A stretch of DNA of 64,000 bases, taken from Orychophragmus violaceus. Taxonomy: Eukaryota; Streptophyta; Magnoliopsida; Brassicales; Brassicaceae. Position 1 is the first letter of the stretch. Every line of letters starts with the position of its first letter. Below are positions 53,761 to 62,724 of the stretch, piece after piece. The position numbers and the translations under genes were made by a program. The notes under the pieces are model-generated. The model saw only the letters and a list, made by a program, of their open reading frames with translations. It was not told the origin of the DNA and ran no database searches. Where the stretch lies: assembly GCA_030180135.1 (NCBI GenBank), contig CM058238.1:86746619-86810618 (forward strand), read 5' to 3'.

Positions 53761-55479
53761 GCTAGATGCGAAGAGAAGCACTTGGTTCTTAACTGGGAGA
53801 AGTGTCATTTCATGGTCAGAGATGGTATTGTACTTGGACATAGAGTGTCTGAAGCAGGGATCGAAGTAGACCGCGCTAAGATTAAGGTTATGACCAGCCT
53901 TCAGGCGCCTGATTATGTGAAGTCTGTGAGAAGTTTTCTCGGACATGTTGGCTTCTATAGGAGGTTCATTAAGGATTTCAGTAAGATTTCTAGACCACTG
54001 ACTGATTTCCTGTGTAAAGATGTCAAATTTGAGTTCACTGCAGATTGTCAGGCGGCATTTGAGCAGATCAAGCAAGCCTTAGTGAGCGCTCCTATAGTAC
54101 AGCCACCAGATTGGGATTTACCTTTTGAGGTAATGTGCGACGCAAGTAATTTTGCTGTAGGAGCTGTTCTGGGACAGAAGAAGGATAGAAAGCTCCATGT
54201 TATTTACTACGCAAGCAGAACACTAGATGATGCGCAGAGAAACTATGCCACTACGGAGAAGGAGTTGTTGACTGTTGTCTTTGCATTTGAGAAGTTTTGT
54301 CCCTATCTTGTTGGTTCCAAAGTGATTGTACACACTGACCATTCAGCTCTGAAGTATCTGATGCAGAAGAAAGATGCTATGCCAAGGCTTTTGAGATGGA
54401 TTATGTTGCTTCAGGAGTTCGATATAGAAGTGAGAGACAAGAAGGGAGTTGAAAATGGAGTCGTTGACCATCTGTCGAGGATTCTGGTTGAAGGAGACGT
54501 CCCCATTAATTATTTCTTGCCTGAGGAAAATGTCAATATGATTGGGACAGTGTTTCAGACGGATTTGGACAGAGAGATGAAGAACTGTCGGGATAATCGT
54601 CCAGCGTCGATTGATGCCACACTGGCGACGATCCATGCAGGCATCGGGGAAGCAACAATCAACGCAGACCTTTGCGTCGATCAATGCAGTGCAAATACGA
54701 ACCCAGACTCTTTCAAGTTTCGAATTGGGAACTATGATTTCGAAGTTGCTGATGTCGCAACCACCAATCGACCCTGGTATGCAGATATAGCTAATTACCT
54801 GGCTGCAGAGACTGAACCAGATGATTTGAAGGGGTATGCAAAGAAGAATTTCTTCAGAGAGCTCAGACGATATTACTGGGATGATCCTTATCTATATAAG
54901 CACTGTTCGGATGGTCTTTACAGGAGATGCGTTGCTGAATTAGAGGTTCCGGATATCCTATTCCACTGTCATGGATCAGATTATGATGGACATTTTGCTA
55001 CTTTCAAGACTGTGTCTAAGGTTCTACAAGCAGGTTACTGGTGGCCTACGATGTTTGCAGATGCTCATTCCTTTGTTTCTCGGTGTGATGCCTGTCAGAG
55101 GAGAGGGAAAATCAGTAAGAAGCATGAGATGCCTCAGAATTTCATTTTGAAGGTTGAGGTTTTCGATTGCTGGGGCATAGATTTCATGGGTCCTTTTTCC
55201 TCATCCTATGGGAATAAGTTCATCTTGGTTGTTGTGGACTATGTGTCTAAATGGGTGGAAGAAATAGCTAGTCCAACAAATGACTCTTCAGTGGTCATTA
55301 AGCTGTTTAAGACCATCATATTCTCTAGATTTGGAGTACCTCGGATAGTGATTAGTGATGGAGGATCTCATTTTATTAATAAGGTCTTCGAGAAGCTGCT
55401 GAAGAAGCATGGAGTTCATCACCGAGTTGCTACTCCTTATCACCCTCAGACTAGTGGACAAGTCGAGGTTAATTTCTAA
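53737..55479 (+). pseudogene. pol: Athila-D RT end, RNase H and integrase
   Basis: Open for 580 codons. RT connection (NWEKCHFMVRDGIVLGHRVS; SVRSFLGHVGFYRRFIKDF), then RNase H (FEVMCDASNFAVGAVLGQ; YASRTLDDAQRNYATTEKEL; HTDHSALKYLM). A linker carrying degraded CGATCG modules follows (54603-54690). Then the integrase zinc module (HCHGSDYDGHFATFKTV...CDACQRRGKI) and core with all three catalytic acids (CWGIDFMGPF; IVISDGGSHFI; QTSGQVEV). A two-base insertion near 55472 ends the frame, and the next 200 codons continue in the frame of 55409-56068. Confidence 0.88.
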
Positions 55480-56068
55480 CAGACAGATTAAGGAGATCCT
55501 CGAGAAGACAGTTGGGAAGACAAGAAAGGATTGGGAAGCAAAGCTAGATGATGCATTATGGGATTACTGGACAGCATTCAAAACACCACTTGGGACCACT
55601 CCATTTCATCTGCTGTATGGAAAAGCATGTCATCTGCCAGTAGAGCTTGAGCACAAAGCAGCATGGCCTGTGAAGCAGATGAATTCCGATCTTAAATATG
55701 CTGCAGAGAGGAGATTGGTGCAGCTTAATGAGTTGGATGAGATTAGACATTTTGCCTATGAGAACTCAAAGTTGTACAAGGAGAGGACAAAGGCTTATCA
55801 TGACAAGAAGATTATCTCTAGACAGTTTGAGCCTAATGATCGGGTACTTTTGTATAACTCTCGTTTGTATTTGTTTCCAGGTAAGCTGAAATCAAGGTTG
55901 TCTGGTCCTTTCACGATCAAAGAGGTACGTCCATATGGAGCTGTCGTTCTAACCAGCAAGGAAGGTAATGAATTCACTGTGAATGGACAGAGGGTGAAAC
56001 ATTATTGGGCTAAGGCCAAGATTCCAGGAGGTCAGATTCTGCCTCTGGATGATGCACCCTCTACATAG
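55480..56068 (+). pseudogene. pol: Athila-D integrase C-terminus
   Basis: Continues after the frameshift: RQIKEILEKTVGKTRKDWEA, TTPFHLLYGKACHLPVELEH, VQLNELDEIRHFAYENSKLY, KAYHDKKIISRQFEPNDRVL, FPGKLKSRLSGPFTIKEVRP (the GPF/Y-like module), FTVNGQRVKHYW, stop at 56066-56068. No chromodomain, as usual for Athila. Confidence 0.88.
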
Positions 56069-57410
56069 ATCAGCTAAAAACGTCAAGCTATTGACGTTAA
56101 AAGAGCGCTGAGTGGGAGGCAACCCACTGTTTCGTTTTTGCATTTTTATTTTTAGTGTTTTTGTAGGATTTTACGTATTGTTTCTGTTTTTGGTGAGTTT
56201 TGTCTGCAGGTCTTGGAGAAATCGCAGTGCGTCGATCGACACACCATTGTGTCGATCGTCACAACATGAGAAATCGCACTGCATCGATCGTTTCGGTCCT
56301 GAGCAACGATCGATCTAACACAAAAATCGCCCTGCAACGATCGACGCACCTAGTACAACAGTCGATGCAGGTGCGACAGAGGTAAAACTCAGACAGAACT
56401 CAATCATCCATTAACAAATTTTTATTTTTCTTTTTACCGATCCTTCGCTTGACATTACTGGGGACAGTGTGTCTTAAGTGTGGGGGAGGTGCTACTGGCT
56501 TTATTCTTTCTGTTTTCTTAGAGTCAGTCCGTTTTTCAAATTTTTTTTTATCGAGTCAAAATAGTTTAAGTAAGAAACAATGAGTTTTTGAGAAGATTAA
56601 CAGCAATTGCAGGAACTTAAGTGACCATTGGGATGAGGTTGCAGATCAATCTATGACTATTAGAAAACTCCAACACGGATCAACCTACTGAGGACACCCA
56701 TATCACTTCAGGTATCAGAGGATCTTTTTACTGACTTCACCTTAATACTAACTTAATTTTCTCACCTAAGGGCTTGGTATACCTTGAGTCGGATTCCTTT
56801 GTTGGTTCTGACACAGCCTGTAAACCTGTCCTATTTGGTTCCCTTCTCCCCTTCCATAAAGTAAAAAAAAAAGTAATAAACTGAGGATGAGCTAGTAGCT
56901 CTGAAGTGGTCTCGGGAGTGGTAGCTACAACTATTACCTTCTGTGCATCCATGGAATGTGTCCAAAGTACACCCCAAAACGGGAAGAACACTGATAAAAA
57001 AATAAAATGATACCCAGTGGGGAAAAATCAGTTGTTAAGGAAGGGAAAAGAGAAGAAAGGGACCAGAGAAAGACAGTATGGTGGTCTAGAGCTGACAAGG
57101 TAAGAGTCCATCTTCCCTTTGATCGATACTCCTTGGGTGAGACCGCACTTAAATACTTGCAGAAGTCAGTAGGGAGAATTTGAATGCGTGAATGTGATTG
57201 TGGAGTTTACTTAGGACAGTTGCTAAGTTTGGGGGAAGTATATGTTGGTCTTGATGTCTTCAGGTGAAATCTTTCATGTGGATTATTAAGGGGAATCTGA
57301 GTGTTGTTGCTTCAAATACGAAAAGAGTTTCTGAAAGTTTTCAAACCTCTTCACCATGTTCTAGTTCTTTGTTTTGCTTGAGGACAAGCAAAGTCTAAGT
57401 GTGGGGGAGT
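56069..57410 (+). other. Athila-D 3' non-coding region with triple modules, purine tracts and stem-loops
   Basis: GTGGG AGGCAA CCCAC stem-loop just after pol (about 56113-56128). Three modules with cores 56233/56253, 56285/56307 and 56338/56359. Purine tracts AAGTGTGGGGGAGGT (56476-56490), AAGTTTGGGGGAAGTA (about 57225-57240) and AAGTGTGGGGGAGT next to the LTR (57397-57410). Stem TTTGCTTG AGGA CAAGCAAA at 57373-57392. No env-like gene seen. Confidence 0.78.
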
Positions 57411-58615
57411 TGTTATATCATGGTTTTTACTAGTTTTAGACCATGATATAAGTGTGTTTTAGAGTCTATTAGTGTTTCTTTAAAGTCTTTTGCATGTCTT
57501 ATTAGGTACACGCACGTTTGGAGCAGAAGTGGAGATTATGGAGCTTATTGGTACATTTTGGAGATTTGACCCGAGAGGTGAAGCTCAATGTCCAGAACAG
57601 AGGAGTGCGTCGATCGTTGCACATGTGTATCGATCGTTGCACAGCGCGAATGGGCCAGACTCGCGAGAGTTATGAAGTTATGAGATATTGCAAAGTTGCC
57701 CAGAAGTTCCAGATATTTACACAGAATCCCCAAGACGTGATTAGGCTATATTAATTAGGTTTTTGACTTTTATTTTCATTAAGCATTCAGACTTTGAGCT
57801 GAGAGTTAGAGAGAGATTTTGGGGCTGATCTGAACCTGTACTTCATCTTGTTTTTGGAGAAGATTTCGAACCCCTTTACTTCTTTTATATCTTATATGCA
57901 ATTTATTCATCATATGATTATGTTTTCATTATCTATGTCTGAGTAGATTCATAGTTAGGTTTAGAGTTTCTCACATAGGATTTCATGACTTGCTAGATAT
58001 AACTAATTTAGTTAAGGATTCATAACTATAACTGTTCTTCGATCTAAATTGTGTTTAATGCTAGTTCTAACCTGATCACTTAGAATCTAGATCTTAGGTT
58101 GCTAAATACGACACGACAGTGTGGTTTAGAATCTGAACTATTTAGTTAGAGCAATTGAATTACTCTCAAAGGAATTTGGTTTAGTTTAATTGTGAACATA
58201 ACGAACTTGAACTTAATGCTGGTTTAATCTGTTAGTAATTTCAAAGGAATTTGGATTGCTGCACTTAGACTTAGAGAATTCTCGCAACGACAGTTGGTTA
58301 ATTCTATATCCGTGTTTTGAGTTCTAGAACTGAGCTTAATTAGAACCTGACTGAATGATTTATCTGCTTGTCTGATTTCCTGAGAACGCCCTAGACTTAG
58401 CGCTTTAAGTTAACTGTTTTCACAACCAATCCTGCTATCTGATTTACTTTCCGCACTACTTTTTAGTTTATCACATTTGCTTTCATTCTAGTTTAACCTC
58501 GACCGTTCTATAATCTATCGTTGACCGGAATCTATGTGGATTCGATACCTAAGTACTACATCTGCATAACTGTGCACTTGCAGTAGTATAGGATTAAAAC
58601 TTCTAGACCCTATCA
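57411..58615 (+). repeat. Athila-D 3' LTR, 1,205 bp
   Basis: Near-identical to 34602-35804. Module at 57611/57631 followed by GCGCGAAT. TSD TGGAG follows. Confidence 0.93.
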
Positions 58616-58620
58616 TGGAG

Positions 58621-59699
58621 CTTGCCTGGTGACTTCTCCGGCGTTGATCGACGGTGGTCTGGCATTGACCGGCCGGTTCACCCATTTTTTCGGCGACTCA
58701 GACAAGGATCTACCCATCAAACTAACCGCAAAGAGGAGATATATCCACCCATGGCTTCAAAACGTTCAGATCTGATGAAGGAAGAGAGATCCACCAAACC
58801 CTAATCCATGGATACTTTCTGGCCAGATTCCGGCGAGCTACGCCGATAAAGACAACGGTGGCTGGCTGGAGATTGTAGAGGAGGGAGAGAGGAAGCTATT
58901 GTGCTTTGCAGAAGTGGATTTGGGTCTATATTGAAAGAGTTATGGGATTTTTAGTGTGAGAATGTATAATGAACACTCAAGAACAGTTTGAATGTTCTTG
59001 AGCTTCTTTGAAGATTCATATGAATTTTCTGGGTTTTCCAGATTAATCTAGAGAGAAGAGAGAGCTTTTGGTCGCGGGTGAGGCTAGAGAGAGAGTAAGA
59101 GTGAGTAAAATGAATTTGGCTTGGTATTTTTGTGCATGCAACACGATTCATGCATCAAGTGTGGGCTTGACACCTCACATGGGAAAGCTGGCGACCTGAG
59201 GGTTAGACACCTGTCTCTGTAGCTCCTTCTGGTCCACAAGATTCAGCCCAAAACCGGCCCAATTAAATTGTACATCCTTCTTGCCATTTCTTCTCGGTTT
59301 CCACGATTGCGCGAATATTATTTTAGAAAATGCCAAATGATTCCCATAAATCCCAAAACCTCCATAAACTGATTTTCCCTGATTTGTGATGAATTTATAA
59401 ACTTGAATCACCTCATTTGGAGTTTCTTAGCTCTGGTTATGAATTTCCGAAGTTTTCTCGGTTTAATCGGTTTCCATTCCCGACAAGCCGAAAACCCTGT
59501 TTCTGCTCCGTTCCTTCCAACTCTGGTCTTGTAAATGTTCTTTATGCTTTAAAAAGAGAACATTTGTCCTGTCTCGGCTTCCGTCTCGAACTTTTTGGCA
59601 AAATTACCATTTTGCCCCTGGATTTGGCAAAATTACAATTTTGCCTCTGTTGACTTTTCTTCTTCCCGTTGACCATATTTTTTAATACTGGGTATTACA
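58621..59699 (-). repeat. LARD 5' LTR, second block
   Basis: Resumes at CTTGCCTGGTGACTTCTCC, matching the 3' LTR from about 21270 to 22358, and ends GGGTATTACA before the TSD TGCCC. Confidence 0.9.
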
Positions 59700-60965
59700 T
59701 GCCCCATCCTACTGTGCCACATACAAGTAGACTGATCAGCTTTCTCTGTGATAGACGGAATCCCTGAAGTCACTGAGTGAGCCTCTGATAACCAAGTTAT
59801 CCTTGATGAATATATAAGGATTTCCTCCTTAACCCTTTCATGAAGAAAATGCACCTTTTAATGACCTTCAGAACTCCGTTAAAGCGTTTGAATTCACTGC
59901 CTTTTTCTTCTAGAGTTACTATGGTGATCAAGTTTCCTGATATACCAGGCATGTATCTCACATCATGAAGAACAAATTTTGAATTGTCTTTGTTCTGAAA
60001 CCGAATTGAGCTTCTTTCTTTGACCTCAGTTATGGTATTGTTTTCCATCTTGGCCTTTCCATTCTGAATCTCTTTCAAGTCAATGTGAAAAGAGAATCAT
60101 GTATCAAGCACCCATTCGTCTCTGTCTGAGTATTCTGTCGACACATTTACCTCTGAGACCAAAAGACCTACCAGATCCTTAGCATCATCTTTTGCAAAGG
60201 CAGCTTCCCCTTTGTCATGAAAATGTTTCTGACTCTTGTTCCTCTATATCCATTTGTAGCATTTCTTCTTGAAATGGCTTTCTTTCTGAATATCCAACAC
60301 ACTTGTTTGCCATATTTTGATTTAGAACTGGACCTGCTTTTATTCCTACCAAAATTTACAGTTCTAGAATATGTTATACCTCTATAATAGTGACCTTCTT
60401 CATCTACTCTAATTGCATCCCTATCGTATTTTAAAGTTTCTTTTAAAGAGTCATACATGGTTGGGATTGCATTAAGAAGAAGAATTGCTTGTACCTCTTA
60501 ATGAATGTCAATGTGAAGGTTGCTCAGGTTTATGATCAGCTTCAATAAATCGTCTATATTCTGGTCGATAGTATTTGCATCTTGAATCTTGAGTGAGTAA
60601 ACTTTTAACTGTGCATGGACTTTATTTGGTAGAGTCTGAGATAGGTACAATTTGTCGAGATGGATCCATACTTGAGTTGCATTAGTGCACTTATCGAGTT
60701 TCCGAAGAACCTGATCACCTGCGCTCATGAAGATGAGATTCATAGCTTTCACATCTCTCTCCGGTCTTGCGACCTCGTTTGCTTCTGTTTTGTTCTTTGT
60801 ATCTTGATCCGTATCTTTTGTACCCAATAGCCCTAAGGCTTGTGATGCTTCTGAGAGAACATCCTTGAATCCTTGAACACTTAGATTCACAAGCATCCTT
60901 TTTTCCAAATCCCGAAATCTTTGGTTCCATCAAACATCGATAATGTCACATGTTGATTCGTCATC
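59700..60965 (-). pseudogene. gag: Copia-2 gag, protease and pre-integrase start
   Basis: From the right: MTNQHVTLSMFDGTKDFGIW, then a one-base loss in an A-run near 60905, then Gag (FKDVLSEASQALGLL; LNLIFMSAGDQVLRKLD-like segment; ATQVWIHLDKLYLSQTLPNK; LKIQDANTIDQNIDDLLKLI). Stops occur near 60498. The frame resumes at TMYDSLKETLKYDRDAIRVD and a Ser/Lys/Arg-rich linker with a degraded knuckle. The protease/pre-integrase part FVLHDVRYMPGISGNLITI and STCMWHSRMGH ends at the LARD (59704). This is a DUF4219/UBN2-type copia gag. Confidence 0.8.
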
Positions 60966-61024
60966 CCTCCGATTCACTGTATTTCGACTCGAACAAACAC
61001 TTCGGAAAGAAACACCAAAACTTG

Positions 61025-61038
61025 GCGCTCTGGTACCA
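61025..61038 (-). other. Copia-2 primer binding site
   Basis: The minus strand reads TGGTACCAGAGCGC, close to the tRNA-iMet site, five bases after the LTR. Confidence 0.75.
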
Positions 61039-61043
61039 ATTTA

Positions 61044-61249
61044 TGTGACTTATACCTCAATTACTATTTGATAAACTTGGATTTATTTGGATTTAAAAAG
61101 AAATAGAGAAGAGGGAAGAGAAAGAACACGAGAAAAAATATTAAACAGTGGTTTGTGATATGAAAGATAATATAAAGTAATAATATTATTGTGTTCTGTT
61201 TGAATGATACAAGATGAATGAGACTCATATATATAGTGTATCATTAACA
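61044..61249 (-). repeat. Copia-2 5' LTR, 206 bp
   Basis: On the minus strand it begins TGTTAATGATACAC and ends AAGTCACA. A TATA-like CTATATATATGAG lies at its start. Short LTRs are usual for such copia elements. Confidence 0.8.
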
Positions 61250-61256
61250 GTACTAG

Positions 61257-61969
61257 TTAACTTAACCCCCGCGCACGCGCGGGGGATATTATATGATTAA
61301 TTGTTTTTTTTTTTGGTCTACACTTGTTCTATGCGCTCTGTGGAGCAAATTGTCTACGGGCCTGCCATATCTTAATTTAATAGGGAGGAGAATGATTTCT
61401 GTTTCAAAAGAAAATTCATTTCATCAAGAAAATGAAAATATGTACCTTGCAACACAATATTGATAACCCAGATTCAAGGATTTGATCAAGGAGCAGAGAA
61501 AAGAGAAGAGTGATTAATGTAATTCCTCTGAGGAACCTGTGTTATCAGATACACAGATGAACTGGACTTGCCCCAGCTTGAGTAACTGTTAAACATAAAC
61601 GAAAATACGATCAAATGCATGCACTCTCAGACGAAGCAAGACACAATAGGATCATAGAAACATCATCCAAGCGAGCTTTACAAAAATTCAATCTTTAAAG
61701 ATAAAATATTTATCCAATTGTAAATTTAGTATGCTTAATTCTCAAAAGATATCGAGTTGTAGATTACCTCAAAGAGATTGCTAAGCAGCGAAAAAAGGTT
61801 TATACCATAGTTTTGTTATTTCCAACATTCATTTTCATGTAGCAAAGAACGTTTCGAAGGAGATGAAAAGATCAAAAGCGTGAATCGTAGGAACAAACAG
61901 TAGTAGTAACATGTGAATCAACATTCACCTGAGCTGAAGCGAGAGCAAAAGTGAAAGAGTGGGTGTTAT
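61257..61969. other. No gene seen; AT-rich filler of the Helitron-like element
   Basis: No open frame with a known domain, no further repeat recognised. A T-run lies at 61305-61314. Confidence 0.5.
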
Positions 61970-62293
61970 ATGTTCTTATCCTTCTCAATATTTCCTCAGC
62001 TTCTCTCTTTTCTGTCTATCGTTTTGCCTACCCTCTTCCTCTTCATCTTCATTATTGTTGTCCCCGTTATCTACATGATCTCCATGTACTGGATCTCCCT
62101 CCTCATTCTCGAGCTCATGATCATCTGCCCGAAGATTAAAAATCAAATCTTTACAGGAAAAACCCTAGCAAAATTGCGGCGTGCATTTCACATTGAGAAG
62201 AAATTAGGGTCTGTGCGTAGGGAATTATGTACCTTATTCGTCCGGAATATCGTTCCCTGCCATAATTCTTTCCAGAAATTAGTGGTACGATGA
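61970..62293 (+). CDS. Small hydrophobic open frame, 107 codons, unrecognised
   Basis: MFLSFSIFPQLLSFLSIVLP begins a very hydrophobic first half, with probably two membrane segments (residues about 5-45 and 45-57), then a basic tail (KTLAKLRRAFHIEKKLGSVRR). It lies antisense inside the Helitron-like element, so it could be a captured host fragment or chance reading of T-rich DNA. No homology recognised. Confidence 0.25.
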   Translation: MFLSFSIFPQLLSFLSIVLPTLFLFIFIIVVPVIYMISMYWISLLILELMIICPKIKNQIFTGKTLAKLRRAFHIEKKLGSVRRELCTLFVRNIVPCHNSFQKLVVR

Positions 62294-62724
62294 CGTAGAA
62301 ACCAACTCTGAAAGCTGTAAAAGGTGGATTGTAACTATGATTCTGATTTCGCAAAGGGAAGGGAAGAAGAGGGTTTGTCCCTTCGATTTTGGAGTTCGCG
62401 AGAAGCGGCAGAAACCGTCACCTGCGGATTCGGTATGAAGTCGGAGGCTCTACAATCGATTTGAGGGAGAAGGGAAGGGAAGGGTTTGCGAAGCATTGGG
62501 GGTATCAATTTAATGAGTGTTAAAAATAAGAGATCAGATAGTTCTGGGAGATGAAGAGCTTGAGAGTGAATAGGTTCTCAGAGATGATGAAGCGTTTGAT
62601 ATTATGGAGGAGAAGAAGCATTTTCAGATTTTTTGTTTTTAAGAAAAGAATGCCATGTCTGCAAAAGTTCTGTGTTGACGTGGACGTCCTTAGAGGAGAG
62701 TAAAAATGTCTGCAATTATATATA

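Larger units (their letters stand above)
34602..58615 (+). mobile_element. Athila-D: full-length Athila, TSD TGGAG
   Basis: Plus-strand element with LTRs 34602-35804 and 57411-58615, tRNA-Asp primer site, gag, protease, RT, RNase H, integrase, long 3' region and TSD TGGAG (34597-34601; 58616-58620). Split in RT by Copia-E (39111-53308). After removing Copia-E it is ~9.8 kb, a normal Athila size. It has stops and frameshifts in gag and pol, so it is inactive now, but it represents the autonomous type that could have moved Athila-A and -B. Confidence 0.93.
18770..59699 (-). mobile_element. LARD: large pol-less gypsy-like LTR element, TSD TGCCC
   Basis: Two ~3.6-kb LTRs, a tRNA-iMet primer site and ~3 kb of interior once nested insertions are removed. 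The TSD TGCCC is at 18765-18769 and 59700-59704. The interior has a Gag-like zinc-knuckle frame but no protease, RT or integrase. An LTR segment of ~250 bp and the terminal GGGGCGTTACA match Gypsy-1, so a Tekay/Del-like chromovirus is the likely source of its enzymes. It carries Athila-B in the interior and Athila-D in the 5' LTR. Confidence 0.88.
13020..61249 (-). mobile_element. Copia-2: Tnt1/Tork-like copia, host of most other insertions
   Basis: The oldest layer. The 5' LTR (61044-61249), primer site and gag-protease part lie at the right. The pre-integrase region is split by the LARD (18770-59699) and a MULE (16698-18674), RT/RNase H is split by a hAT MITE (14882-15174), and the 3' tail is split by a TRIM (13167-14322). 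Removing the insertions restores collinear copia order: WHSRMGH, then HICHKGIDVL...FYKDC, then VIGKTHRVSFGP. The 3' LTR seems to start near 13032 (TGTCAATAG on the minus strand) and is cut by Copia-1. Right flank 61250-61254 is GTACT; its partner lies outside the window. Confidence 0.85.
61253..62724 (-). mobile_element. Helitron-like element 1 (3' end seen, 5' end uncertain)
   Basis: On the minus strand a perfect hairpin (CCCCCGCGC GT GCGCGGGGG, 61266-61285) is followed by TTAAGTTAA and CTAG (61256-61253), then T. That is the 3' terminus rule of Helitrons (hairpin, short gap, CTRR, insertion at A/T). The right limit is taken as the next Helitron end; I cannot see a clean 5' TC start. No Rep/helicase gene, so it would be non-autonomous. 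Confidence 0.6.

Noticed and set aside
56069..57410. env-like gene in the Athila-D 3' region
   Set aside because: Some Athila elements have one, but here I find no long frame or membrane/signal segments on the element strand.
5512..57640. CRISPR-like array from the repeated CGATCG palindromes
   Set aside because: Spacing between modules is irregular, repeats are degenerate, there is no spacer regularity, and the context is plant retrotransposons.
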